A DNA stretch of 64,000 bases from Watersipora subatra. Its lineage: Eukaryota; Bryozoa; Gymnolaemata; Cheilostomatida; Watersiporidae. The notes beneath the pieces are model-generated. The model was not told the origin of the DNA, made no database searches, and worked only from the letters and a program-made list of their open reading frames with translations. The position numbers were made by a program, and so were the translations under genes. Position 1 is the stretch's first letter; the number at the start of each line of letters is the position of its first letter. The stretch is taken from assembly GCF_963576615.1 (NCBI RefSeq), contig NC_088711.1:6262001-6326000 (forward strand). The letters run 5' to 3'. Below are positions 50,070 through 62,579 of the stretch, in pieces.

Positions 50070-52150
50070 GAAATCATAATATATCCGCAAATAAACACAA
50101 CAATGTAATAAAAAATGATTGCTCAAAAGATCAATACATTTTTATTAGGTATTTACAAAGCATTGATTTATTAAATAATAACTTAAATAATATATTTTAC
50201 CTTCAACTCATCTAGCCGTGTATTGTAGAAATTCATGAATCGCGAATTCCACGATACTACAACTCCTTAAATAAAGCTGAGTGCGCAACTCTAACATTTT
50301 CTATTTGGCCGATGTTTTGCCAAATTATTTATCATACATACACGCATACTAAGTACTATTTATGACCAACAAGCCATTAATAAAATTTAATACTTGCAAA
50401 ATATAATTTAATAATAGATGTAGACAACTCTTACATTTTATACAAACTTTATTTGTAAATTGAAGCAAAATTATTTTTTGATTCAAACCTGTACATGTAT
50501 TAGATCATGTGAAGAAAAGCAATTTAAGTAACAAGCAACTTGCTATCAACAAATTGATTATTTTTATTTTGCGTAAATAGTTTTAATGTTATTAAAAATG
50601 TGACTAGTACCAATCTATATGTTTAACATAGTGAACAGATGGTCAAGAGATGTTATTGTAAAAGAACGCAAGGAACGGAAATGAAGAATAACTAATGAGT
50701 CAGCCCAGTAGTTGTTCAAATGTAAAATGACTGTTTTGCCTAAAAACCACATCTGTATTAAAAGCTAGTGAGTAAGGTTGAGCAAGCATAGCTGGCTTGT
50801 CATTGTTTGTAAAATAAGCTACCGTAAAACCTCTCTTTGAATGCTACCTCTAACAGAGGTGCTACAAAAATAGCACGACATGGCACTCAAATAAAGCTTT
50901 TACGGTATATACAACAGTTTGAATTTCAACTTCTATTTGAAATTGAACAATAAAGAATTCATGGTCATAACATTTAGGATACATTCTGTATGTTATTAAA
51001 GTCTGAGCTTCAGACTCAGCATGTTGATGCCCTTGTTTGAACAAATAGGCCTACCCAATATTTCTATATGATAGCAGTTACAGATATTAAGAGTTATCCA
51101 TCTGTGGTGTTAAATAAATCGCAATTGGTAAAATTGAGATTGTAATTCAAGCTCATGCAACAGTGAATAGCTTTCAGGTTGTTTTTGGAGAATTCAACAG
51201 CATTCAGGTTGTTTTTTTGAAAATTCAACAGCTTTCTCCCAATTAAGGGCCTGTTCATATAACCAGTGTTAGCTCTATGCTAGCTCTATGTTAGCTCTAT
51301 GCACAAGGTTATTATGCATCAAAGACCATCCTACACAGAGCTGTGTAATACGCGTGATGTCCAATGTGCAGTGCATAAAGACCTTGCAAATGAATGGAAT
51401 TGATTTTGATCAATGCTTTCATAAGCGAACAATTAAATGCTTCATTCAATTTCAGGATGCAGTTATTTAATTACAGCCACTCAGTTATTGATTTCATACA
51501 GATGCGTCTTCACACTTACGAGTAAACAAGGATTTCCAATAGAACTCATCTTTGTCACGGCAAAGTTACAAACTTGCTTCTTGAAAGTATCAGTAAGTAG
51601 AGCTACTTATAATTATCGGTCATTTACCTGTATGTAAACACTAAAAACACTGATTGTCAGTCTGGTAATGCAATATGTTCAAGGGATTCCTAAGCCTCAT
51701 TCACTTCAGTCGTCATTCACACATAATACTGGCAATACTGGTATAACATATATTTAACCATTGGCGTAACATACATGTGACTAGAATGAAAATGTTTGGA
51801 TTGATTAAACTTTTTTACGTCGGTAGATTAATGCGACCCATAGCAGCTATGTGGTTGTCCAATGGAAACTATTTTAGCTGTGTGGTTGTCTAATGGGAAT
51901 CATGTTAGCTGTGTAGTTGTCCAATGTAAACCAGGTTTTACCAACTGCAGTTAATTGTCATTGTTTTAGTTTGTAGCAAAAGAAAACTTTGTAAGTCATA
52001 AGTAGGAACTCTTCTTCAATAAATATTTTATGGAAGCAAAGCTAAGATTGGTTGAAATTGTAAAAGATAATCAACTGAGTGTGTGTTGCACTCTGGTTTG
52101 CCTTATGTTAAGGCCAGGTTAAAACCGAAAACGTTAGACAGACTGGGCAT
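50070..52150. other. Intergenic DNA between eS12 and the SLC5 gene
   Basis: AT-rich with no recognised gene. It includes a small triplicate of about 38 bases at 51840-51930 (GCTGTGTGGTTGTCCAATGG core). The first part must hold the eS12 promoter. Confidence 0.4.
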
Positions 52151-52151
52151 T

Positions 52152-53074
52152 AAAGGTTGACTTGCAACAAAATTCACATTACAGTTATTTGGTATCAAAA
52201 AGTTCACCATGTCTTACTCTGCTGTGTTGTAGGTGCAAAATATGTGGAAATGTGATTACAAGCTCTTAAAAGCTCAAAAATGAACAGTTAATCGCTGCCA
52301 TCACGAAATCGCCGTCAATTGGAATCAGTTTATTTCTCTGATGTAGTCATTACATTTGGTTATTGTTTTGTCATGTGATGTTCTCATGTAAATTGAAAGG
52401 CCAATAAAAGGCTCCATATAAAACTTCTTGTAGCACTAGTTTATGACAAACACTTCGGGTTTTACCGAAGATCCCTTACTAAATATAGACGCTCGCTACT
52501 TTACAGTTTTGTTACGGCTTGGTCTAATCGTCTAATCGTAATCTGATCATGTGACCCATACTTCTTGCCAAACAGCGCGAACAATTTTTGCAGCATTTTT
52601 CGACCATCACAGGTGACCAACAGGCTCGTCATATTTATTAGAGAATATGTACTCCTTCAAGCTAAGGTTAAAAAATTAAACGCATTTTCACGGTAGGTGC
52701 TGAAATCAGTGCAGATATCAGTGCTGAAAGTGACAGCATTACAATGATGATGAAATAGACACGTAAGGACAATAGACATGGCTTTATTGAATACGTGAAG
52801 TATATTTGTGAAAATATTTCGACGAATGAGGTTGCGTGAAAGTGTTAACAGAAGCCATCTTGTACAACTACACGTCCCATTTGAGCCGTTTTGGAAAGAG
52901 ATTATAATCTACGGCGGTCTCGTGATGGCGGCGATTAACTGTTCGTTTTTGAGCTTTTAAAAGCATGTAATCACATTTTTGTGCATTTTGCACTTTCAAC
53001 ACAGCAGAGTAAGACATGGTGAATCTTTTGATACTAAATAACTGTAATGTGAATTTTGTTGCAAGTCAACCTTT
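52152..53074. mobile_element. Foldback element with about 167-bp terminal inverted repeats
   Basis: The left arm 52152-52318 and right arm 52908-53074 are near-perfect reverse complements, starting AAAGGTTGACTTGCAAC and ending with its complement. The spacer is about 590 bases with no coding motif. A third, single arm lies at 58618-58782. TTAA precedes the left arm but not clearly the right, so the superfamily is open. Confidence 0.75.
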
Positions 53075-53439
53075 CAGTTGCTGCAATTCAGGTGTTTCTC
53101 TTCAGACATTCTGGACAAATTCTGAATGCATTTTAAGCTTCATGAAGAGAAATCTTGGATTACTTAGTTTAGCAGCCGATGGAAATCAGCACCAAGCTGT
53201 GAGACTGATGTTTGTGTAAGGGGAGTAGGCTACCGAAAGAAGGATTGTTTGTGGCGTCTGATGGTAACTTATACTCCAATTTACCGGCTACTTGACATTT
53301 AACTGCTTTTCAGCTGTCTATTTGTGGTCACTCTAAACCATTTCACTTTAGTAAGTTGGAAGCTAAAATAGTAATGCATACAAACTGTGACCTCGTGTTT
53401 ATCTAAGCAAACAAACTTATAAATTAGGCTCCGCCTTTT

Positions 53440-53579
53440 AGTCAAACTATATATACATACCGGTTAGCTTAAAAAGGCTTCAGAGAGTCTACGCTCTTGC
53501 AAGCTTTATTGGGTTTCAGAGTCAAACGCATCAACTCGGCGAGATTGAGAGAGAGACTTGAGCTGCTAGACATCTGATG
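53440..53579 (+). promoter_or_regulatory. Candidate promoter and 5' UTR exon of the SLC5 gene
   Basis: TATATATA at 53448-53455 is followed by a GC-richer stretch ending in a strong donor, CATCTGATG|GTAAGT. The coding exon at 55.17 kb begins right after an acceptor (GATTGCAG), so it needs an upstream leader exon, and this one fits. Start-site position (about 53480) is inference. Confidence 0.42.
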
Positions 53580-54204
53580 GTAAGTGGGTCAATAGGATTT
53601 GCATAAACATGCCCTTTGTTACAAACTGCATTTAGAGCGGTCAATCAAGCATTCTTGTCATAAACCATCTAGTCTATATTTTGACAGTTAAGTTTTTGTT
53701 TGCTGATATTGTGATTCAAAAACATTTCAAAACATGATCATATCTTTTTTCTCCCTGATGCTAATATTGGATTCTTACAGCAAATAATTTGTGTAGAATG
53801 TTGTTTACCTAATTATACCAGTTAGAATTGCAGTTGTATTTTCTTTCAAATGACTACAAACAAGCAAATTATATACATGTATGTACCAAGAAATGTTTAT
53901 GTATAGAATGTAAGATTATAGAAAATACTCCATATTTGTTCATCTTTGAATTGCATTGATGATGAGGGGGTGCAATTGGCCATAGACCTCGTTAGCTGCT
54001 AGCCAGTTCTGTTACTTAGGTCCATAAAAACTCTGTCATAAGTAGGTCTATGTCTATGGAAGTAAGGAAAACCTTTATGGTAAAATTGAGCGCTATAAAT
54101 TTCAAGTTTCATCAAAGGCTCATAGCCAAAGCGTAATGTGATATATAGAGATAGTGTTCAGACTAAAGCACTTGCTGTCAAAGTGTCAATATCATCCCTT
54201 TCTT

Positions 54205-54285
54205 CTCCTCACCTCTCCTCTCCTCTCCTCTCCTCTCCTCTCCTCTCCTCTCCTCTCCTCTCTTCTCCCTTCCTCTCCTCTGCTC
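54205..54285. repeat. Pentanucleotide microsatellite (TCCTC)n
   Basis: About 14 copies of TCCTC with a few interruptions, in the leader intron of the SLC5 gene. It is a pure pyrimidine tract on the plus strand. Confidence 0.9.
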
Positions 54286-55168
54286 TTCAATCAGCCCAGT
54301 TTGTCCAGCAGCAAGTATCTGCATACTACTAAACTGACCCTGTAATAGAGAAGTTGAATATGGTTACATAAGGATAATATAGGGATTTAGGGCTAATTTC
54401 TTATTTCCTTTTATGATAGTAAGTGTGCATGGAACTGAAGCCATTACTGCAGAGTTGTGAATGGATCACGACTGTGTAGCTACACACTAAACATGCACCT
54501 CATGGTATCAGTGAGAGCTGCAGCATTTGCCTTGATTTGATTTTAACGCCAATTCACAGGCCAATGATGACGGAAGCAACTCAGACCCGTTAAAAAAATA
54601 AACAAAATTAAACAATGATATAGAAGTTCAATAGTATTTAAAAGGGATGGAAAAATTTTTGCCTGGTGTGTTTAGTAGTTTTTGTTTGTGAGGCGTAGCT
54701 ACGAAGTGGGTGGTTGGGTATACAGAATAGTTTGTTAGGGACCTTTAGGCAGCAGAGATTCAGATATACTAAAAGTTCATTTAGGCGTTCGCTTCAAGTG
54801 CTTTGCCTGCTTTTTTCAGATCAAGTCTGTTAATAGAAAACATACTTTTTATATTTCCAAAAAGTTACTAGAAACAGGTAAACACCCATCGCATTATTTT
54901 TTAAAATTTAGTTAAAATCTTAGAAAATTATATTTCATGTGCAACTTTACTGGCCAATATATAAACTATGGCTGAAATATTGAAGAATACAAATGTTATA
55001 TGCATTACGGTAGCAAAAGGCATTAGTCAGTTTACCATAAAGTGTAGCCATCTAATGGTGACGAGGTTTTTAGCTTCTTGATAGTCAAGCGTTAAACTTT
55101 GTGCCATTCCTTTTCCCATACCTAGCAGATATGATATAAGTATTAGTCTGTGCATTGATTGCAGAGAT

Positions 55169-58100
55169 ATGAGTGACGCAGCCAACTTTGATGTGCCTAA
55201 ATTCCAAGTATGGGACTATGTCGTATTTGGGGCGGTCTTGCTGATGTCCGCAGGCATTGGAGTCTACCATGCATTTGCGGGTGGACGCCAGAGTACGACT
55301 AAAGAGTTCTTGTTGGCCGATAAAAAGATGAGTGTGTGGCCAGTGGCCATGTCTATGCTCGCCAGCTTCATGTCGGCTATAACTTTAATGGGAAACCCAG
55401 CAGAAATTTATAACTATGGCACGCAATTCATCATGATAGGTCTGTCCTATTCGCTGGTTATACCTGCAGCCGCTCATTTGTACATGCCGATATTCTACAA
55501 CCTCAATCTGACCAGCGCCTATGAGGTGAGCTCCTTTGTGATTCCACTATCTTTTTGTATACCGAAGACAAAAACATATCACATGACATTTTGTTACTGT
55601 TCTTTTTGAAAATGTTGTTATGTTGAATGTGATTCCTAAGAAAGTAAACCTGAGAGGCATGAGCAGTTGAATGTATAGCCTAGGTGTGGTAGATATAAGG
55701 TAAATACCTGAGAGGAGTGAGCAGGTGAATGTATAGGTGTAGTAGATATAAGATGAAGACCTGAGAGGCATGAGCAGGTGAATGTATAGGTGTGGTAGAT
55801 ATAAGATAAAGACCTGAGAAGAGTGAGTGGGTGAATGTATAGGTGTGGTAGATATAAGGAAGACTTGAGAGAAGTGAGCAGGTGAATGTAGGCCCTATAG
55901 GTGTGGTAGATATAAGGTAAAGACCTGAGAGAAGTGAGCAGGTGAATGTATAAGTGTGGTAGAATTACATTCTACCGTACACATTCACCCACTCACTCTT
56001 TTCAGGTATTTACCTTATATCTAAAGTAAATACATGATGCTCTTAACCAGGGTAAAAAACTTTTTCAACATGGTTATGTTTAATTGGTAGAGCCTGGAGT
56101 TTCACCAATTAACCATAATCACATCACATAAATGCTATAATAGCGTTTAATTTGAGTTGGCTTTTAAATAAAGGGTAGTGCTGTATTTTTCGACTGGCTC
56201 ATCAAATTTCTTATAAGATAAATTTAACCCTTTCACGGGCGAAGCGCTGCTAATGTTGCCATATTGTGTATTCTCCTTTCGACATTATCACGTATTACAT
56301 TATCGACATTATCACGTATTACATTATCGACATTATCACGTATTACATTATCGACATTATCACGTATTACATTATCGACATTATCACGTATTACATTATC
56401 GACATTATCACGTATTACATTATCGACATTATCACGTATTACATTATCGACATTATCACGTATTACATTATCGACATTATCACGTATTACATTATCGACA
56501 TTATCACGTATTACATTATCGACATTATCACGTATTACATTATCGACATTATCACGTATTACATTATCGACATTATCACGTATTACATTATCGACATTAT
56601 CACGTATTACATTATCGACATTATCACGTATTACATTATCGACATTATCACGTATTACATTATCGACATTATCACGTATTACATTATCGACATTATCACG
56701 TATTACATTATCGACATTATCACGTATTACATTATCGACATTATCACGTATTACATTATCGACATTATCACGTATTACATTATCGACATTATCACGTATT
56801 ACATTATCGACATTATCACGTATTACATTATCGACATTATCACGTATTACATTATCGACATTATCACGTATTACATTATCGACATTATCACGTATTACAT
56901 TATCGACATTATCACGTATTACATTATCGACATTATCACGTATTACATTATCGACATTATCACGTATTACATTATCGACATTATCACGTATTACATTATC
57001 GACATTATCACGTATTACATTATCGACATTATCACGTATTACATTATCGACATTATCACGTATTACATTATCGACATTATCACGTATTACATTATCGACA
57101 TTATCACGTATTACATTATCGACATTATCACGTATTACATTATCGACATTATCACGTATTACATTATCGACATTATCACGTATTACATTATCGACATTAT
57201 CACGTATTACATTATCGACATTATCACGTATTACATTATCGACATTATCACGTATTACATTATCGACATTATCACGTATTACATTATCGACATTATCACG
57301 TATTACATTATCGACATTATCACGTATTACATTATCGACATTATCACGTATTACATTATCGACATTATCACGTATTACATTATCGACATTATCACGTATT
57401 ACATTATCGACATTATCACGTATTACATTATCGACATTATCACGTATTACATTATCGACATTATCACGTATTACATTATCGACATTATCACGTATTACAT
57501 TATCGACATTATCACGTATTACATTATCGACATTATCACGTATTACATTATCGACATTATCACGTATTACATTATCGACATTATCACGTATTACATTATC
57601 GACATTATCACGTATTACATTATCGACATTATCACGTATTACATTATCGACATTATCACGTATTACATTATCGACATTATCACGTATTACATTATCGACA
57701 TTATCACGTATTACATTATCGACATTATCACGTATTACATTATCGCAAATCGACATTAATGCCATTGATCGTTGGCCAAGTTAAACAAGGAACTACTTTG
57801 ATGATAAAATATTAGTGTGATACTGTTATTATTTATATCAATAGTGTCGCTTTCAAAGCTTTAAAGAAAAAACCGTAAAACTTTGGAGTTAGAAAACAGA
57901 CAACATTTTTAATTTTTAAAGACATTTTAACTTTTTAAATTTAGAATACACCATCACAGTGGCTGCTATTTGTTGCGTTCAATTAAAAAGGGGCGCTGTA
58001 TTTTTCAACCTTTCTTCTATAGTGGTGTTCTATTAGACGCTGTGTCCAAATAAAGGCGGCATTGAAATAGAGGTTTCACGGTATATCTTTTGAGTTGTCC

Positions 58101-58289
58101 AATCATCGATTCTTACATGTTCCTGGTGTTTTCATACTACTAGGAGCGTTATTCTATACCAGTGTTTTATTTGTCTTGTTGATCTTCTGTAGAGAATAAG
58201 TCTAAAAGTTTTGTCTCTTGTAGTATCTGGAACTGCGCTTCAGCAAAGGTGTGAGACTAGCTGCCTGCATCACATTCATCCTTCAAATG
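55169..58289 (+). CDS. Sodium-coupled monocarboxylate transporter-like protein (SLC5A8/A12 type), first two coding exons
   Basis: Exon 55169-55525 (acceptor GATTGCAG at 55164) joins 58224-58289 in phase 0, giving 141 residues so far. The start ATG lies 4 bases after the acceptor. Family blocks: VWDYVVFGAVLLMSAGIGVY (first membrane helix), YHAFAGGRQSTTKEFLLADK, PVAMSMLASFMSAITLMGNP (second helix), AEIYNYGTQF, LTSAYEYLELRFSKGVRLAA, ITFILQM. The GG.Q.TT.EFL.ADK pattern and ASFMSAI favour the SMCT group (SLC5A8/12) over glucose carriers; the vitamin carrier SLC5A6 is a close alternative. It should sit in the plasma membrane and use the sodium gradient. The rest of the gene (about 450 more residues) was not found before the window edge. 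Confidence 0.85.
55640..55975. repeat. Minisatellite, about 54-bp unit
   Basis: Five to six copies of a unit with GTGAATGTATAGGTGTGGTA and ACCTGAGAGGAGTGAGCAGG. The array ends in an inverted partial copy (55976-56022) that makes a hairpin with the last unit. First coding intron of the SLC5 gene. Confidence 0.85.
56223..57784. mobile_element. Possible piggyBac-like element hosting the 24-bp array
   Basis: TTAACCCTTTCACGGGCG lies 56 bases before the array, and a second TTAA (CCAAGTTAA) lies about 40 bases after it. The left end matches the CCCTTT terminus of the MITE at 46.5 kb. The right end matches poorly, so this is tentative. Confidence 0.3.
56280..57744. repeat. Homogeneous satellite-like array, 24-bp unit, about 61 copies
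   Basis: The unit CGACATTATCACGTATTACA plus TTAT repeats without any difference that I can see over 1465 bases. Each unit has two CpG sites and two ACATTAT motifs. The period is a multiple of three with no stop in four frames, so long open frames on both strands are artefacts. Lies in the SLC5 intron between exons 55525 and 58224. Confidence 0.97.
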
Positions 58290-58617
58290 GTAAGTGGGAA
58301 CATCAGGGGCTAAACACTTTTTTATTGATTCTCATGACCATACACTGAGTTTCCTTGGTTTCAAGACTTCCAAGTTCCTACGAAGGAGTCATTGCTCCTA
58401 CAAAGGAGTAATTGCAGACTGCTTTCTATACAGTCAGAGATTATGTAACTAAATTTCATGAATTTAGTTGGTTGGACCAAAAAACAAAAATAGGTTTATA
58501 AACAAATGAACTGTCAGGTTCATTTCATGTACAGCAGACAAACTTCCCTCCATATTCAGGCCAGTAAACTCATCTGATTGTGTCTATCTAAGGCCGGCTG
58601 GAGCTAAATTTTTGCCA

Positions 58618-58782
58618 ATCTACAGCGGTTTCGTGATGGAGGCGATTAACTGTTCGTTTTTGAGCTTTTAAGAGTTTGTAATCACATCTCCAAATATTTT
58701 GCACCTACAACACAGCAGAGTAAGACATGGTGAATCTTTTCATATCAAATAACTGTAATGTGAATTTTGTTGCAAGTCAACC
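58618..58782. repeat. Single arm of the 52.2-53.1 kb foldback element
   Basis: Same orientation as the right arm at 52908-53074 and close in sequence over about 165 bases, ending GTTGCAAGTCAACC. No left partner is present nearby. Confidence 0.75.
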
Positions 58783-59339
58783 ATTAACCAAGATTCATCA
58801 GACACATATAGTTCTGCACTGGTTCTCTACAGCCAGAGCCAATAAACTTGCGTTATCTCGCCCAATCCTGAGAAAGCTGGCTGAAAAGTTAGCAGAAGGA
58901 CTTGGACTTTTAGACTGGGAGCTTAACCAAAATTCATCAGACATGTACAATAGTGGACCCTTGCTGTTTGACATTAATTCATTCTGGTGTTGGCATTGCA
59001 AGACAAAAATGTCGTATAGATGGGTACAAGAGCCTATAATAATTATCTAATGCAGTAAAATGTAGAGCTCTACCTTCGAGACAGACACATTGGCTAACTG
59101 CGGTGTGAGAGAGACTCTACAGCAACACCTTCAGTACAATAGACTTTTATGAACCTTCGTAATAGAAACTTTGAACTTAATTTCAATAAGTTTAGTTGCC
59201 TAAACACGCGCTTGCAGCAAGGTTATAATCTGTCACTGATCTTAGCTTTAATTTTGTCATCCTCTTAATTTTCCATTACCTGTTTCGGGCTTAGTGCTTT
59301 TTGCCTCGCTTTCACTTTAACTTTTAGCCGACCTTATTA

Positions 59340-59700
59340 AAACTAATTCGATAAGAAAGACCGAGCAATGCTGTTCAAATTTGAATTTTGGAGAGACATT
59401 TTGATGTTGTATCCTGGAGGAAATGCTGTAATGAGGGTCCGGAAAACTTCATGCTCCACATCGAAAGGCGAAAAAACTGTAAGACAGGGACGCCGTAACT
59501 CGGGATCCACGGTATATGTGTATATATTTCTCAAAGTCCGTGTGTCCGTGTGTTCGTCGGAAATCCGGCTATAAATCTTAAAATTTTGGAATAAATATTG
59601 CGAACTGTTGAGGACTCGATCTCGGACCAAGCCATTCACCAGTCTGATGCCTTGACCACAAGACTATGGAAGTCAAATTGCTAGCCTGAGAATATAAGTC
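59340..59700 (-). mobile_element. tRNA-like SINE
   Basis: On the minus strand, from about 59672: AGTCTTGTGGTCAAGGCATC (A-box-like) and, about 35 bases on, GAGATCGAGTCCTC (B-box-like), followed by a unique body. It looks pol III derived but is not a cloverleaf tRNA. Body end uncertain. Confidence 0.5.
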
Positions 59701-59819
59701 ATTATATCAGAGCAAAAACTAACTGCTTTGCGTGTGGCGCGGGTCATAGCATAACGTCACGAGAAGCTGTTCGCTCACATTATTAAACTTGCTAATAGCA
59801 AAACTCTCACTACTTCTCG

Positions 59820-59960
59820 TTGTTTAAGACAAAAAACTTTTCTCATGATATGTAGTTTGAAATTTAGAATGGCAAATGTTGTTATATGTTAAATACAAAT
59901 CAATTTTCTGTCCAAATACTCTTCTATTACACGGGCAACGCCGGGTGGCACAGCTAGTGT
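59820..59960 (+). repeat. Dispersed repeat ending in GGGCAACGCCGGG..CAGCTAGT
   Basis: The terminus ACACGGGCAACGCCGGGTGG followed by CAGCTAGT resembles a widespread invertebrate repeat end. The upstream 100 bases match 44560-44860 loosely. It could be the tail of a LINE/SINE pair. Confidence 0.45.
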
Positions 59961-61560
59961 GTATATATGCCTGTAATAATGGTTTAGCACTTGCTCACTT
60001 GATACATGTGTTTCAAATCACCAGCTGCTTCACTATACACGTACATAATTCAGCTTGATGTAGACTACATATTAAATGCAACACAATATACAATAGGATT
60101 ATACACTGTACAGTGTATGTATGCACCTATGTACACAAGGCATTTCACACTTGATTATAGTGTCAGCATATAGAACATTTGTTATTGGGCCATTCTGTCT
60201 AGTTGATACCTAGAGGTCTGGTCCAAATAGTCGCCCAATTACCCAGACCGCGCTGCATTTAAAAATTTACCAATTTTCCATGTCAGTGACTTTTTTTTTG
60301 AAAATTAGCTATATTTAAAAGTATGTTATTATTCAATTATCCTACTTAGTTTTGGTTTCTAAAGTATAACTGTATAATCCTTTACAATTTAATTTTTATT
60401 ATAGCGAGCTGAAATAAAGGGTCAATTTAAAAATTTCAATATATGATCTTCAATACAAACTAGTACAAACATCAGTACAAACTATATACCACTTGTGGCT
60501 GTTGATAAGTACTAATACTTGTTATAGTAAGGGCTGTCACTGCTATAACTCCTGTGTCTGAGTATGACATTCTCACAACACACCTTCATGACTGACACTG
60601 CCTTAACCATTCCAGCGCTAGGGTTAATTTGTTCATTGTAGACTTCAATGTAGTTTCAGTGTAGTCTCTATATCTAATCAACTAAGCATGCATTTACTAC
60701 TCATCAATGTCATCATGCTTGGATAATTTATTCTTGCTAACAATGTATTGATTGGTGCGTATTCATTATCTACATTATTACTACCGTATAGGCTACATGT
60801 AACTCCATCTCTATTACTATCATACAGTCAAGCGCTATACAAATACAGACCTTGACATTGCCATAAAGATAGAGAACCGCAATCCCTTAAACTTTGTTTG
60901 AGTTTTTGCTAAAAATTGTAAGTACATTCTGGAGGACCAAACCATAGAAAACCAGGATATAGAATGTTTGTTATGTAACAATAGCTAACTAAATTTGTGT
61001 GTTGTGGCGTTACAATACCAACTGCTGCCATACTACGGTGATGGCAGTTCAACGGCATCTGCAAAAAGTATCATGTCCTCCTAGCACCCCAAGCTATCCG
61101 TTTATCATAACCAACAGCTATAAAAATAAGGCAACTTACTGATAAACATGAGCACAACTGACACACTGCAGGTCTTCTCAGCATATGGGAGGCTGAGTTC
61201 ACCGCCCCTACCAGTGCGTTCTGTGGTGTTACTGACATTACCATCACATTTTAGTGGTTTCAGCAGTTACAGATATTTTAAGGTTCGGTGCCCCGGCAAA
61301 ATTGAACTTTTTGACCTTTGCGGCAGCGTTTAGGATAGAAATTAGTAGACGAACAGAAAAATAATGAACCAATGATCAGTCTTATCGGGCTGATCGTCTG
61401 CATTAATGCGGTTTGTACCAAAGGATAAAATTAGGGATTAATTTTTGCAGAAAATGGAGAGTTTGTGATGTCAAGGCTGTTCTACGCAGACTATGAGATA
61501 ACGATTAAATGTGACCAGTGGCTAGCATGGTCATCGGCTAATCTATGAATCATCATTACT
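59961..61560. other. Probable SLC5 intron, no recognised content
   Basis: I looked for the next transporter exon (expected to start with a Tyr-Thr-Gly-Ile-like helix) and found none. Short open frames lack motifs. Confidence 0.4.
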
Positions 61561-61589
61561 ATCTATATCAGATTGATATGAGCTAGACA

Positions 61590-61975
61590 CCTCTAGTTCA
61601 GCACTTCTAGTTCAGACTAGACACTTCTAGTTCAGACTAGACACTTCTAGTTCAGACTAGACACCTCTAGTTCAGACTAGACACCTCTAGTTCAGACTAG
61701 ACACCTCTAGTTCAGACTAGACACCTCTCGTTCAGCACTTCTAGTTCAGACTAGACACCTCTAGTTCAGACTAGACACCTCTAGTTCCGACTAGACACCT
61801 CTCGTTCAGCACTTCTAGTTCAGACTAGACACCTCTAGTTCAGACTAGACACCTCTAGTTCAGACTAGACACCTCTAGTTCCGACTAGACACCTCTAGTT
61901 CAGCACTTCTAGTTCAGCACTTCTAGTTCAGACTAGACACCTCTAGTTCAGACTTGACACCTCTAGTTCAGACTC
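61590..61975. repeat. Minisatellite, 20-bp unit
   Basis: About 18 copies of CAGACTAGACACCTCTAGTT, with shorter 14-base variants (CAGCACTTCTAGTT) interspersed. CTAG occurs twice per full unit. Confidence 0.9.
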
Positions 61976-62229
61976 GTTTGAAGATGAACTTATGCAATAT
62001 TCTGGTAGATTTTATTAGAGATTAGACCCTATCGGTGTTTTCTATCATTTACAATTGTTTTTAATGTTTGAGGTGATCTGACTGTCAGGATGTTTAGAGA
62101 TTAAGATTGATAAAACTTATCTCAGTTAAAACGTGAGATCAAGCAAAAATGTGATTATGACGTCTGTAGTCATAAAGAGACTGACAGAATAGAGGCGTGT
62201 AATGCTGCAACGTGAACGCTAGCTAAACT

Positions 62230-62430
62230 GAGCTTGAACGATAGTAACGTCACTTCACATGTATTTTTCTTTTGAGCGTTTTAACCACGATCAAGTTTTG
62301 TTGATTTTAATTTTAAAATAGTCTGGCCGTCAGATCACTTCAAACATCGCAATCAATATCGAATGATAAAAAAATACTGATATTTTCTGATAAAATCTAC
62401 TAAAATTTTGTTTAAGTTCATTTTTAAGGA
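62230..62430. repeat. Second copy of the eS12-intron repeat (right arm)
   Basis: GAGCGTTTTAACCACGATCA and the following hundred bases, including GGCCGTCAGATCAC and ATACTGATATTTTCTGATAA, match 44237-44350. Only one arm of the hairpin is present here. Confidence 0.6.
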
Positions 62431-62464
62431 GAAATATAGTACAATTAAATTTACATATATGTAC

Positions 62465-62575
62465 ATATAGTAAATATATATAATTTAAATAATATTTATT
62501 TAAATTATATTATTTTATACATATAATTTAAATAAATATTATTTAAATTATATTTATAAAAAAATATAACTTATA
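62465..62575. repeat. AT-only palindrome
   Basis: TATAATTTAAATAAATATTA and its reverse complement occur side by side, giving two inverted arms of about 30 bases around a short AT linker. Confidence 0.75.
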
Positions 62576-62579
62576 TTTT

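Noticed and set aside
56233-57815. Four open frames of about 500 codons with 8-residue repeats
   Set aside because: Produced by the uniform 24-bp array. Open on both strands, with identical codons in every unit and no unique start or end domain.
61148-61333. 61-codon forward frame as a next SLC5 exon
   Set aside because: No resemblance to the expected transporter helix and no splice sites in a matching phase.
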